From Amycolatopsis bullii (GTDB taxonomy: Bacteria > Actinomycetota > Actinomycetes > Mycobacteriales > Pseudonocardiaceae), in NCBI RefSeq assembly GCF_014654205.1, contig NZ_BNAW01000001.1, forward strand, positions 124,001 through 188,000: a stretch of DNA of 64,000 nucleotides, in the 5' to 3' direction. This document shows, one piece after another, positions 42,893 through 51,194 of the stretch. Every line of letters begins with the position of its first letter. The first letter of the stretch is position 1. A model generated the notes under the pieces. It was not told the DNA's origin. It did no database searches and saw only the letters and a program-made list of their open reading frames with translations. Made by a program: the position numbers and the translations under genes.

Positions 42893-43714
42893 ATGACAAC
42901 GAACTTCCTGGTGGTGGGCGGCACCGGCAAGACCGGGCGCCGGGTGGCGGACCGGCTGCGCGAGCGCGGCGAGAACGTGCGGATCGCCTCGCGGCGCGGG
43001 GTGCCGCCGTTCGACTGGAGCAAGCGGGAAACCTGGCCGGAGGTGTTCGACGGCGTCGACGCGGTCTACCTGGCCTACTACCCCGATCTGGTGGTGCCGG
43101 AGGCGGCCGGCGACATCCGGGCGTTCACGGAACTCGCGGTGGCGGCCGGGGTGCGGCACCTGGTGCTGCTGTCCGGCCGCGGCGAGGCGGAAGCCGAGGC
43201 CTGCGAGGACATCGTCCGGGCGGCCGGGACCGGCTGGACGATCCTGCGGTGCAGCTGGTTCGCGCAGAACTTCAGCGAGCACTTCCTCCTCGGCGCCGTG
43301 CGCGCCGGGGAGATCGTGCTGCCGGCGGGTTCGGTGACCGAGCCGTTCGTCGACGTCCGGGACATCGCCGATGTCGCGGTGCGGGTGCTGACCGAGCCCG
43401 GCCACGCCGGCCGGCGGTACGAGCTGACCGGGCCGCGGCTGCTGAGCTTCGCCGACGCCGCCGCCGAGATCGCCGCCGCGTCCGGCCGGGATGTCCGCTA
43501 TGTTCCGGTTTCGGCCGGGGAGTTCGCGGCCGCGGCGGCGAGCCAGGGCGTGCCCGAAGAGGAGGTCGGCGCGCTGACCGAGCTGTTCGCCCGCGTTCTC
43601 GACGGCCGCAACGCATCGGTGACACCCGACGTGGCGGACGTGCTGGGCCGTCCGGCGACGGATTTCGCCGATTTCGTGCGGGACGCCGCGGCGACCGGGG
43701 TCTGGACGCGGTGA
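42893..43714 (+). CDS. NmrA-like NAD(P)-binding protein
   Basis: 273 residues, atypical short-chain dehydrogenase. The Rossmann motif GGTGKTGRRVADRLRERG is followed by VRIASRRG. It lacks the YxxxK catalytic pair, as NmrA/azoreductase-type members do. These act as NADPH sensors or reductases, often redox-inducible. It is followed 17 bp later by a DUF1772 gene, a common pairing. Confidence 0.87.
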   Translation: MTTNFLVVGGTGKTGRRVADRLRERGENVRIASRRGVPPFDWSKRETWPEVFDGVDAVYLAYYPDLVVPEAAGDIRAFTELAVAAGVRHLVLLSGRGEAEAEACEDIVRAAGTGWTILRCSWFAQNFSEHFLLGAVRAGEIVLPAGSVTEPFVDVRDIADVAVRVLTEPGHAGRRYELTGPRLLSFADAAAEIAAASGRDVRYVPVSAGEFAAAAASQGVPEEEVGALTELFARVLDGRNASVTPDVADVLGRPATDFADFVRDAAATGVWTR

Positions 43715-43731
43715 CGGGGAAGGGGAATCCG

Positions 43732-44190
43732 ATGGCGACGGTGGTGCTGGTGGCCGCGCTGGTCGCGGCGGGACTGATCGCGGGGTTGTTCTACGCCTAC
43801 GCCTGCTCGGTCCTGCCGGGTCTGGCGCGCGGGGACGACAAGACGTTCGTCGAAGGCATGCGCGGGATCAACATCGCGATCGTCAACCCGGTGTTCATGC
43901 TGACGTTCCTGGGGGCGCCGCTGTTGGCCGGGGTGGCGGTGTTCCTGCACCTGGGGTCGCCGTCGCTGCCGTGGGTGGTCGCGGGGTTCGTGTTCCTGGC
44001 GGGGATGGTGCTGCTGACCGGGGCTGTGCACATCCCGCTGAACAACGCCCTCGAGGCCGGCGGCGACGACTACGCGGCGGTGCGGGCGGCGTTCGAGACG
44101 GCGTGGGTGCGCTGGAACGTGCTGCGCGCGCTGGTGAGCACGGCCGGGTTCGGCTGCCTGGTCGCGGCCGTGCTCACCCGGCGCGGTTAG
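43732..44190 (+). CDS. DUF1772 (anthrone-oxygenase-like) membrane protein
   Basis: 152 residues with four hydrophobic helices; begins TVVLVAALVAAGLIAGLFYAYACSVLPGL, the DUF1772 signature. It has HIPLNNAL and FETAWVRWNVLRALVSTAGF near the end. Fungal relatives oxidise anthrones; bacterial members are uncharacterised. ATG 43732 has AAGGGG 6 nt upstream and is preferred to GTG 43711. Its TAG interlocks with the convergent GyrI-like stop (TTAG). Confidence 0.85.
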   Translation: MATVVLVAALVAAGLIAGLFYAYACSVLPGLARGDDKTFVEGMRGINIAIVNPVFMLTFLGAPLLAGVAVFLHLGSPSLPWVVAGFVFLAGMVLLTGAVHIPLNNALEAGGDDYAAVRAAFETAWVRWNVLRALVSTAGFGCLVAAVLTRRG

Positions 44191-44672
44191 TCCTCGAGGC
44201 GGAAGAGCAGGTCGGTGACCCTCTGCGCGGGGTCGGGGACCTGGCGGGGGTCGCTGCGCAGGACTTCCAGCCGGCAGCCCCATTCCTCGCCGTCCGGTCC
44301 GCCGGTGCGGTCCCAGGTGAGGCCTGCGGCGGCGCCCCAGGCCAGCACGGCCTCGGTCGCGGCGGCGAGGCCGCCGGGAGCGCCGACGTAGGTGTCGAGG
44401 ACGTACCGGCCGGCCGGGAGTTCGCCGAGGAAGGCGGGCTCGTCCGGGGTGTGGTCGCCGTCGATGGGGACGCCGGCTTCGACGGTGAACCGCAGGCCCC
44501 GGTGCAGCACGCGGTAGCGGAAGAACGGGGCTCCGGCCGGGGCGAGGCCGTGGGCGGCGAGGGTGCCGATGAGGGGTGGCAGCCGGTCGGCGATCCGCGG
44601 GAAGTCCGGGATGGCGAGGGTGGCGCGTTCGGCGACGTACCGCTGGGCGGGCCGCTGCACGACGGTCGGCAT
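44187..44672 (-). CDS. GyrI-like / AraC effector-binding domain protein
   Basis: 161 residues, stand-alone GyrI-like domain: VVQRPAQRYVAERATLAIPDF, PFFRYRVL, FTVEAGVPI and LPAGRYVLDTYVGAPGGL. The fold binds small amphipathic ligands and some members hydrolyse cyclopropanyl compounds. It overlaps the DGPF stop by one base (TGATG) and is last in the five-gene TetR-ECF42 operon. Confidence 0.85.
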   Translation of the reverse strand: MPTVVQRPAQRYVAERATLAIPDFPRIADRLPPLIGTLAAHGLAPAGAPFFRYRVLHRGLRFTVEAGVPIDGDHTPDEPAFLGELPAGRYVLDTYVGAPGGLAAATEAVLAWGAAAGLTWDRTGGPDGEEWGCRLEVLRSDPRQVPDPAQRVTDLLFRLED

Positions 44673-45007
44673 CAGGCGAAGTCCTCCGGTCCGAGCATCG
44701 GACGGACTTCGATGCTGCCGTAGGAGGCGGCGGGGTGGCGGGCGGCGAGTTCGAGGGCTTCGTCGAGGTCGGCGCAGTCGAGGATGACGAACCCGCCGAT
44801 CTGTTCCTTGGCTTCGGTGAACGGCCCGTCGGTGAGCAGCACTTCGCCGTCGCGGACGCGGATGGTGGTGGCTTCGGTCGGCGGGCGCAGGCCGCCGCCG
44901 CCGCGGATCTTGCCGCGGCGTTCCATGTCCTCGCTCCAGCCGCCGCAGCCGTCGTAGGCGTGTTCCTCTGCGGTTTCGTCGCCGCAGATCATCAGCAGGT
45001 ACTGCAT
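44672..45007 (-). CDS. YciI/DGPF-domain protein
   Basis: 111 residues: QYLLMICGDETAEEHAYDG, the DGPF loop VLLTDGPFTEAKEQIGGFVIL and the ending YGSIEVRPML. It is the partner of the ECF42 sigma factor two genes upstream, separated here by an alpha/beta hydrolase gene. It starts 1 bp after the hydrolase stop. Confidence 0.92.
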   Translation of the reverse strand: MQYLLMICGDETAEEHAYDGCGGWSEDMERRGKIRGGGGLRPPTEATTIRVRDGEVLLTDGPFTEAKEQIGGFVILDCADLDEALELAARHPAASYGSIEVRPMLGPEDFA

Positions 45008-45008
45008 G

Positions 45009-45773
45009 TCAGCATCCTTTCAGGACTTCGCGCAGGCGCGCGGCGAACGCTTCGGCGTGGGTGTCGAACCCGCCGTGGCCGCCCGGGAAGACCTCGGTGC
45101 CGGCGCCGAGGGCCGCGGCCAGCCCGAGGGCGGCCTGGTGGACCGGCAGGGCGGTGGACTCTTCGCCGACGGCGACCACCAGCCGCGCCGGTGTTGCCCG
45201 GAGTGCGTCGAGGTCGGGCTCGTAGGCGCCGGTCGCGGGCATGAGGTGGCCGAAGAAGTAGGCGAAGTTGCCTTCCGCGCGCGGGTCGAGCGGCGGGGCG
45301 GGGTCGACGCCGACGACCTTCATGAACGCGGCGAAGGCGGCGGCGAGGCCTTCCTCGCGGAACAGGGCCGGGATGTCGGGACCGTCGAGAGCACCGGCGG
45401 GCAGGTACCGGGTGACCGGCGGTTCGTGCAGCACGACCGTGCCGACGTCACCCGCGTGCCGGCGCACGAGTTCGAGCAGGGTGATCGCGCCGCCGCTGCT
45501 GGCCAGGACGTCGGCGGGGCCGACTTCGGCGAGCAGCCGGTGCACGTCGTCGGCGTGGTCCCCGACCGGGTCAGGGCCCGGGGTGCCGTCGAGGGGGCTG
45601 CGGGACAGGCCGCGCGGGTCGAACGTCACGACGGTGTGGTCTTCGGCCAGCAGCGGCCGCAGGTGGGTGAACACCTGGGCGTCGGCGGGTCCGCCGGGGA
45701 CCAGCAGCAGCACCGGGCCGGTGCCGTGGACGTCGTAGGTGAGCGTGGCGCCGGGGACGGCGAGGGTGGTCAT
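45009..45773 (-). CDS. alpha/beta hydrolase
   Basis: 254 residues. Oxyanion segment LLLVPGGPADAQVF, nucleophile elbow LASSGGAI (Ser), and histidine PGGHGGFDTHAEAFAARL. Resembles haloperoxidase/epoxide-hydrolase-type enzymes; substrate unknown. The ATG overlaps the sigma stop (ATGA), and a candidate ECF42 promoter sits 35 bp upstream inside the sigma gene, so it may be driven both by read-through and by its own promoter. Confidence 0.88.
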   Translation of the reverse strand: MTTLAVPGATLTYDVHGTGPVLLLVPGGPADAQVFTHLRPLLAEDHTVVTFDPRGLSRSPLDGTPGPDPVGDHADDVHRLLAEVGPADVLASSGGAITLLELVRRHAGDVGTVVLHEPPVTRYLPAGALDGPDIPALFREEGLAAAFAAFMKVVGVDPAPPLDPRAEGNFAYFFGHLMPATGAYEPDLDALRATPARLVVAVGEESTALPVHQAALGLAAALGAGTEVFPGGHGGFDTHAEAFAARLREVLKGC

Positions 45774-47047
45774 GGGGCTTCCTCCGGTGGTCGGGTTTCC
45801 CCTGCCCGACGAACGGCGTCGCCCGGGACCGACACCAACTCGGAAATTCTTCGCGTGAGGTAGGTGCGTTCGGCTTCGGTGCCGGCCAGCTCGCGGGCTT
45901 TCCCGTACCAGTGGGCGGCTTCGGCGTGGCGGCCGAGGCGGCGGAGGAAGTCGGCGCGGGTGGCGGCGAGCAGGTGGTACCTCTCCAGCGGCAGGGCGTC
46001 GAGGAGCTCGAGTCCGGCCGCGGGCCCCTCGGCCATGCCGACGGCGATGGCGCGGTTGAGGTCGACGACGGCGCTGGGGACGTGCTTGCGCAGCTGGTCG
46101 TAGAGGCCGGCGATCTGGGGCCAGTCGGTGTCGGCCGGGTGGGCGGCGGTGGCGTGGCAGGCGGCGATCGCGGCCTGGATCTGGTAGGGCCCCGGCCTGC
46201 GGCGGCGCAGCGCGGTCTCGAGGACGGCGGTGCCTTCGGCGATGGCGGCGGTGTCCCAGCGGGTGCGGTCCTGTTCTTCGAGGGGGACGAGGACGCCACC
46301 GGCGTCGACGCGGGTTTCGCGGCGGGCGTGCTGCAGCAGCATCAGGGCGAGCAGGCCGAGTGCTTCGGGTTCGTCGGGCATCAGCTGCGCGAGGACGCGG
46401 GCGAGCCGGATCGCTTCGGCGGCGAGGTCCGGGCGGAGCAGGTCGGGGCCGGCGCTGGCGGAGTAGCCCTCGTTGAAGGTCAGGTAGAGGACTCCGAGCA
46501 CGGCGTGGGTGCGTTCGGGCAGCAGGTGCGCGGGTGGGACGCGGTAGGGGATGCGGGCGTGGCGGATCTTGCGCTTCACCCGCACGAGCCGCTGGGACAT
46601 GGTCGCTTCGGGGACGAGGAAGGCGCGGGCGATCTCGGCGGTGGACAGCCCGGCGAGGGTGCGCAGGGCGAGCGCGACCTGGGCTTCGGTGGCCAGCGCG
46701 GGGTGGCAGCAGGTGAAGATGAGCCGCAGGCGGTCGTCGGTGACGCCGCTGTCGTCGGGTTCCGGTGCGTCGGGGACGGGCATGCGGGCGGCCTCCCGGA
46801 GCTTGGCGGCGCCGACGGCGTCGCGGCGGAGCCGGTCGGTGGCGCGGTGGCGGGCGGCGGTGGTCAGCCAGGCGCCGGGCCGGGCCGGGACGCCGTCGCG
46901 GGGCCACGTCCGCAGGGCCAGTGCGAAGGCTTCCTGGGCGCACTCCTCGGCGAGGTCCCAGTCGCCGGTGATCCGGATGAGCGTGGCCACGACCTGGCCC
47001 CACTCCGCCCGGAACGCCTCGGCGACGGCGGTCTCGACGTCCACCAC
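45770..47047 (-). CDS. ECF42-group RNA polymerase sigma factor, second copy
   Basis: 425 residues. Sigma2 FRAEWGQVVATLIRITGDWDLAEECAQEAFALAL, sigma4 [37 protein letters not shown] and the ECF42 C-terminal extension (YLTFNEGYSASAG, QAAIAACHA, PSAVVDLNRAIAV). It is a distant paralogue of the sigma at 38646-39836. GTG 47047 lies 19 bp after the TetR-fusion gene. A TGTCGG-N17-CGTC site at 47077-47103 suggests autoregulation. Confidence 0.93.
   Translation of the reverse strand: MVDVETAVAEAFRAEWGQVVATLIRITGDWDLAEECAQEAFALALRTWPRDGVPARPGAWLTTAARHRATDRLRRDAVGAAKLREAARMPVPDAPEPDDSGVTDDRLRLIFTCCHPALATEAQVALALRTLAGLSTAEIARAFLVPEATMSQRLVRVKRKIRHARIPYRVPPAHLLPERTHAVLGVLYLTFNEGYSASAGPDLLRPDLAAEAIRLARVLAQLMPDEPEALGLLALMLLQHARRETRVDAGGVLVPLEEQDRTRWDTAAIAEGTAVLETALRRRRPGPYQIQAAIAACHATAAHPADTDWPQIAGLYDQLRKHVPSAVVDLNRAIAVGMAEGPAAGLELLDALPLERYHLLAATRADFLRRLGRHAEAAHWYGKARELAGTEAERTYLTRRISELVSVPGDAVRRAGETRPPEEAP
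45808..45834 (-). promoter_or_regulatory. candidate ECF42 promoter of the hydrolase-DGPF-GyrI genes
   Basis: On the minus strand TGTCGG (45834-45829), 17 nt ending GCCGTT, then CGTC (45811-45808). It lies in the 3' end of the sigma gene, 34 bp before the hydrolase ATG. The GCCGTTCGTCGGG block is identical to that at 47077. Confidence 0.6.
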
Positions 47048-47066
47048 CCGCTCCTTCCCGCCGGTT

Positions 47067-48137
47067 TCAGCCTCCCGACGAACGGCCGGGCCCGGAACCG
47101 ACAGCCACGGCGTGACACGCGCCGAATCCTTCCGCGCGCGCGACGATCCGGCCGGCTTCGACGCGGACGGCGGTCTCGGTGGCGTCGCTGACGGCGGTCA
47201 CGCCGGCGGCTGCGGCGAGGGCGCCGGCGGCGTCGCAGACCAGCCGCAGCCGGGGACGGGCCGGCGGCGCGATGGCCTGGTCCAGGCAGGTGCGCAGGTC
47301 GGCGACGGCGAGCCGGGTCAGCGGGGCGAGTTCGCCGGGATCGCTGGTGACGAGCACGGCGGTGACATCGGCGCCGGCGCGGACGGCTTCTTCGAAGGCG
47401 GCGGCGCGGTGCAGGCCGAGGACGGCCACGACGCCGTCGCCGGGCCGGAAGTTCTCGCCGGTCAGCAGGTCGGTCGCCGACGGCGGGTCCCACGGCTGCC
47501 CGGTGGGCCGGGCCTGGGTGGTGATCGGCGGCTCGGCCGGCCAGTCGTCGGCGAGGCCGAGGTCGAGCAGGGCGGCGCAGGCGGTGACGAGGTGGAACGG
47601 TTCGCCGAAGCCGGGTGCGGCGGCGGCGAGCTGGCTCGCGCCGTGCAGCGTGGTGAGCGCGGCTTCGGCGACCCGCACCAGGCGCCGTCCCGGGCGGGCG
47701 CGCTCGAGGGCCAGCCCGAGCAGGATCGCGTCGAGGCGGGTGAGCTGGGCGAACGGCCGCCGGGTGTGCTCGTCGGCGAGGACCTCCGGCAGCAGGTCGC
47801 GGGCGAGCCGGGCTTCTTCGCTGTCGCTGTCGGTGGACAGCGGGAGCCGGGCAATCCAGGCACGGGCGAACGCGGCCAGGACGTCGGCCGCGGACGGGTC
47901 CGGCGGCGGGGTGGCGGGCCGGGGCGCGCGTTCGGCGAGGTCGGCCAGCACCGCGAAGTACAGGGCGCGTTTGCCGGGGAAGTTGGAGTAGACCGCGCCG
48001 CGGGTGAGTTCGGCGCGTTCGGCGATGACGTCGATCTTCGCCTCGCGGAAGCCGCGGCGGGCGAACTCGTCGCGGGCGGCGGTGAGCACCTTGGCGCGGT
48101 TGCGCTCCTGGGTTTCCGCCCTGCTGAGCCTGACCAT
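47067..48137 (-). CDS. TetR-type regulator fused to a redoxin-like domain
   Basis: 356 residues, much longer than a usual TetR. Residues 1-60 form the HTH (KVLTAARDEFARRGFREAKIDVIAERAELTRGAVYSNFPGKRALYF). Residues about 60-195 form the helical ligand domain. A tail at about 205-340 (GDGVVAVLGL..AAFEEAV, DVTAVLVTSDPGELAPL, CDAAGALAAAAGV, AVRVEAGRIVARAEGFG) has the strand order of AhpC/TSA redoxins without an active-site cysteine. That domain call is tentative. ATG 48137 has AGGAGG close upstream. It is divergent from the P450 and heads the ECF42 operon. Confidence 0.75.
   Translation of the reverse strand: MVRLSRAETQERNRAKVLTAARDEFARRGFREAKIDVIAERAELTRGAVYSNFPGKRALYFAVLADLAERAPRPATPPPDPSAADVLAAFARAWIARLPLSTDSDSEEARLARDLLPEVLADEHTRRPFAQLTRLDAILLGLALERARPGRRLVRVAEAALTTLHGASQLAAAAPGFGEPFHLVTACAALLDLGLADDWPAEPPITTQARPTGQPWDPPSATDLLTGENFRPGDGVVAVLGLHRAAAFEEAVRAGADVTAVLVTSDPGELAPLTRLAVADLRTCLDQAIAPPARPRLRLVCDAAGALAAAAGVTAVSDATETAVRVEAGRIVARAEGFGACHAVAVGSGPGRSSGG
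47077..47103 (-). promoter_or_regulatory. candidate ECF42 promoter of the sigma gene
   Basis: On the minus strand TGTCGG (47103-47098), 17 nt ending GCCGTT, then CGTC (47080-47077), 29 bp before GTG 47047 and inside the 3' end of the TetR-fusion gene. Confidence 0.6.
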
Positions 48138-48193
48138 CGTCCTCCTTGCCGTGGGATCCCGGGCCAAGATACCGTGACCACTGAGATGATAAG

Positions 48194-48214
48194 AACATCT
48201 GATACCAACATCTG
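48194..48214. promoter_or_regulatory. AACATCTG direct repeat in the TetR/P450 spacer
   Basis: AACATCTG at 48194-48201 and 48207-48214, period 13, in the AT-rich 86-bp spacer between the divergent TetR-fusion and P450 genes. A plausible TetR binding region, although no long palindrome is seen. Confidence 0.4.
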
Positions 48215-48223
48215 GAGTGGTGG

Positions 48224-49399
48224 ATGACCCCCGAGATCGACCTGACCGACCCCACGGTGCTCACCGACCCGTTCACCGCCTACGATCACGCGCGTGAGCA
48301 GGGCGCGGTGGCCAGGCTGGTCATCCCCGGGTTCGGCCCGTTCTGGGCCCTGACCCGCTACGCCGAAGCGCGCGCGATGCTGACCGACCCGCGGTTCGAG
48401 GTGAATTCCGGCAGCTTCCTGCGCCCGCCGGGCATTCCCGACCACTGCCTCGCGTACCTGGAGACGATGGCGGAGAAGGACGGGCCGGAGCACCTGCGGC
48501 TGCGGCGGCTGGTGGCGCCGGCGTTCACGCCCAAGCGGGCCGCGCAGCTGTGGCCCCGGCTGGCGGCGATCACCGCACGGCTGCTCGACGAGCTGCCCGG
48601 GCACGCCGAGGACGGCGTCGTCGACCTGGTCCCGCACTTCGCGCGGCCGCTGCCGATCGACGTCATCTGCGAGCTGGTCGGCATTCCGGAGACCGACCGG
48701 CCGCGCTGGCGGGACTACGGTGCCGCGGTCGCGAGCGGGATGGGGCCGGACTTCGCCGCGGCGATCCCGGCGATCATCGAGGGCGCGAAGGAGGCCGTGG
48801 CGCGCAGCCGGGCCGAGCCGGGTGACGACCTCATCGGCGACCTGGTGCGGGTGCAGGCCGAGGACGGTGACCGGCTGAGTGACACCGACCTGGTCACCCT
48901 GGTCTGGCACCTGGTCCTGGGCGGGCAGACGCCGGTGAACCTGATCGCCAACTCCGTGGAAGTGCTGCTGCGGCACCCGGACCAGCTGGCCCTGCTGCGG
49001 GCGGACGCCGGGTGGTGGCCGGGGGCGGTGGAGGAGCTGATGCGGTTCTGCAGCCCGCAGCTGCTGACCACGCCGCGGTTCGCGCGCGAGGACGTCGAAA
49101 TCGGCGGGCAGGTGATCGGCAAGGGCGAGCGGGTGACCGCGGCGATGGTGGCCGCCGACCGCGACCCGCGGGTGTTCGCCGACCCGGACCGCTTCGACAT
49201 CACCCGCACGGGGCCCGCGCAGCTGGGCTTCTCGCACGGACCGCACTTCTGCCTGGGTGCCTCGATCTCCCGGGTGCAGACCGAAGTGGCGTTGTCGGCG
49301 CTGTTCGAGCGCTTCCCGGGCTTGGCGCTGACCGAGGACGTGCCGCGGGCGCCCGACGGCGGGACCTGGCGCCCGGCGCGGCTACTGCTGGCACTCTGA
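48224..49399 (+). CDS. cytochrome P450
   Basis: 391 residues, soluble bacterial P450 of the CYP105/107-like size. The heme motif is FSHGPHFCLG with Cys343 as thiolate ligand; the K-helix is EELMRF; the I-helix oxygen-activation region is LVLGGQTPVNLI. No ferredoxin or reductase is adjacent. GGAGTGG precedes ATG 48224. Probably controlled by the divergent TetR fusion. Substrate unknown; no biosynthetic core genes are in the window. Confidence 0.92.
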   Translation: MTPEIDLTDPTVLTDPFTAYDHAREQGAVARLVIPGFGPFWALTRYAEARAMLTDPRFEVNSGSFLRPPGIPDHCLAYLETMAEKDGPEHLRLRRLVAPAFTPKRAAQLWPRLAAITARLLDELPGHAEDGVVDLVPHFARPLPIDVICELVGIPETDRPRWRDYGAAVASGMGPDFAAAIPAIIEGAKEAVARSRAEPGDDLIGDLVRVQAEDGDRLSDTDLVTLVWHLVLGGQTPVNLIANSVEVLLRHPDQLALLRADAGWWPGAVEELMRFCSPQLLTTPRFAREDVEIGGQVIGKGERVTAAMVAADRDPRVFADPDRFDITRTGPAQLGFSHGPHFCLGASISRVQTEVALSALFERFPGLALTEDVPRAPDGGTWRPARLLLAL

Positions 49400-50188
49400 C
49401 CGCCGGTTCGCCTGCCTGGCGCGGGTGGTGACCAGGGCTTCGATGCCGTCGAGGACGCGGGCCAGGCCGAAGCGGAAGGTGTGGGCCGGGTTCTCGGCGG
49501 CGTTGTGGGCTTGCCCGGCCACTTGGCCGACGCGGGAGGAAATCGGGTAGTGCGCCGCGTCGGCGGCCGGGATGCCGGCCAGCACCGGCCAGGCGCGCTC
49601 CCACCACTGGGCGTCGGTCATGCCGGTGGCGCGGACCAGGCGGGCGTTGTCGAGCGAGCTGCGCGCGGTGGCGCGGACGAGGCCGGTGACGAGGCTGACC
49701 ACGGCGTCCATTTCGACGTCGTCGAGCCCGATGCCGTCGATCGCGCGCAGTTCTCGCTCGTACTTGGCGAAGCTGTGTGGGCCGAGCGCGGAGCGGCTGG
49801 TGGGGACCTGCAGCAGCCACGGGTGGCGGTGCAGCAGCGCCCACTGGTCTTCGGCGATCGCGGTCAGCGCGGCGCGCCAGCCGAGGCCTTCGTCGACGGC
49901 GGCCAGTTCGCCGTGGGCGTGGTCGATCATCAGGTCCAGCAGCTCGGCCCGGCCCGGGACGTAGGTGTAGAGCGACATGGGGGAGACGCCGAGCTGCTCG
50001 GCGACCCGGCGGATGGTGACGGCGTCGATGCCGTCGGCGTCGGCCAGCGCCACCGCCGCGCGCACGACGTCGGCGGTGGCCAGTTTGGGTTTCGGACCGC
50101 GGCGCGGCGGCGCCGAGACGCCCCAGAGCAGCTCGATCGCCCGTCGCGGATCGCCGTCACCGTTGTCCTGCGTGCGCACGCCGGCCAT
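49382..50188 (-). CDS. TetR-family regulator with TetR_C_1 domain
   Basis: 268 residues. A poorly conserved N-terminal tail leads to the HTH (ATADVVRAAVALADADGIDAVTIRRVAEQLGVSPMSLYTYVPGRAELLDLM), then a TetR class C-terminal domain (ALLHRHPWLLQVPTSRSALGPHSFAKYERELRAIDGIGL) as in repressors of drug exporters. ATG 50188 is chosen because sequence further upstream is the operator region. It overlaps the P450 end by 18 bp. Two near-identical operators lie between it and the divergent exporter. Confidence 0.88.
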   Translation of the reverse strand: MAGVRTQDNGDGDPRRAIELLWGVSAPPRRGPKPKLATADVVRAAVALADADGIDAVTIRRVAEQLGVSPMSLYTYVPGRAELLDLMIDHAHGELAAVDEGLGWRAALTAIAEDQWALLHRHPWLLQVPTSRSALGPHSFAKYERELRAIDGIGLDDVEMDAVVSLVTGLVRATARSSLDNARLVRATGMTDAQWWERAWPVLAGIPAADAAHYPISSRVGQVAGQAHNAAENPAHTFRFGLARVLDGIEALVTTRARQANRRSECQQ

Positions 50189-50203
50189 TCTGCCCACCTG
50201 ATT

Positions 50204-50257
50204 TTCGTACAACGTACAGAGTTGTGCTACCCTCTTCTTCGTACACTGTACAGAGTT
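50204..50257. promoter_or_regulatory. tandem TetR operators between the regulator and the DrrAB exporter
   Basis: Two 20-bp boxes, TTCGTACAACGTACAGAGTT (50204-50223) and TTCGTACACTGTACAGAGTT (50238-50257), identical at 18 of 20 positions, period 34. Each has a palindromic core (GTAC-N3-GTAC; GTACA-C-TGTAC). One sits near each divergent start, consistent with repression in both directions. Confidence 0.82.
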
Positions 50258-50267
50258 AAGGGGCAGG

Positions 50268-51194
50268 ATGACTCCGCAGATCCACGCCGAGGGACTTCGC
50301 AAGCGCTACGGCGACGCGTACGCCCTCGAGGGGTTCGATCTCTCCGTCCCGGCCGGCACCCTGTGCGGCCTGCTGGGACCCAACGGCGCCGGGAAGACGA
50401 CGGCGGTCCGCGTGCTCTCGACGCTGCTGCGCCACGACGGCGGGGTCGCCCGGGTCGCCGGCTTCGACGTCGCCACCGAACCGGCGAAAGTGCGTTCGGC
50501 GATCGGGCTGGTCGGGCAGCAGGCGGCCGTCGACGAACTCCTGTCCGGGCGGCAGAACCTGATCCTGTTCGGCCGGCTGCACCACCTGGGCCGCCGCGAG
50601 GCCACCCGCCGCGCCGACGACCTCCTCGAACGGTTCGACCTCGCCGCCACCGGTTCGAAGCCGGTGTCGGCCTACTCCGGTGGGATGCGCCGGCGCCTGG
50701 ACCTCGCCGCGTCGCTGCTGGCCGCCCCGCGGGTGCTGTTCCTCGACGAGCCGACGACCGGGCTCGACCCGCGCAGCCGGCTGGAGGTCTGGCGGGCGGT
50801 CCGGTCCCTGGTCGCCGACGGGACGACCGTGCTGCTCACGACGCAGTACCTGGAGGAGGCCGATCAGCTGGCCGACCGGATTTCCCTGGTCGAGCGCGGC
50901 CGGGTGATCGCCGAAGGCTCCCCGGCCGAGCTGAAGGGCTCGCTCGGGGCGACCCGGATCGAGCTGGTGCTCACCGACCCCGGCGACCTCGGTGCCGCGG
51001 CCGGGCTGCTGGCCCGGGTCACCGGCGCCGAGCCGGTCACCGACGAGCTGCGGGTGAGCGCGCCGGCCGAGCCGTCCATGCTGACCGACGTCGTGCGTGA
51101 GCTGGCGGCGACCGAGCTGTCGTTCGCCGACGTGGCGCTGCGGCACCCGACGCTGGACGAAGTGTTCCTGGAGCTGACGGGCGTGGCGCGATGA
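50268..51194 (+). CDS. ABC exporter ATPase, DrrA type
   Basis: 308 residues, single nucleotide-binding domain: Walker A LLGPNGAGKTTAVRVL, Q-loop LVGQQAAVDELLSG, signature YSGGMRRRLDLAASL, Walker B VLFLDEPTTGLDPRSR, H-loop LLTTQYLEEADQLADR. The C-terminal extension (about 220-308, PTLDEVFLELTG) is that of daunorubicin-resistance-type ATPases. AAGGGG precedes ATG 50268. It pairs with the permease overlapping by ATGA and is repressed, by inference, by the divergent TetR. Confidence 0.92.
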   Translation: MTPQIHAEGLRKRYGDAYALEGFDLSVPAGTLCGLLGPNGAGKTTAVRVLSTLLRHDGGVARVAGFDVATEPAKVRSAIGLVGQQAAVDELLSGRQNLILFGRLHHLGRREATRRADDLLERFDLAATGSKPVSAYSGGMRRRLDLAASLLAAPRVLFLDEPTTGLDPRSRLEVWRAVRSLVADGTTVLLTTQYLEEADQLADRISLVERGRVIAEGSPAELKGSLGATRIELVLTDPGDLGAAAGLLARVTGAEPVTDELRVSAPAEPSMLTDVVRELAATELSFADVALRHPTLDEVFLELTGVAR

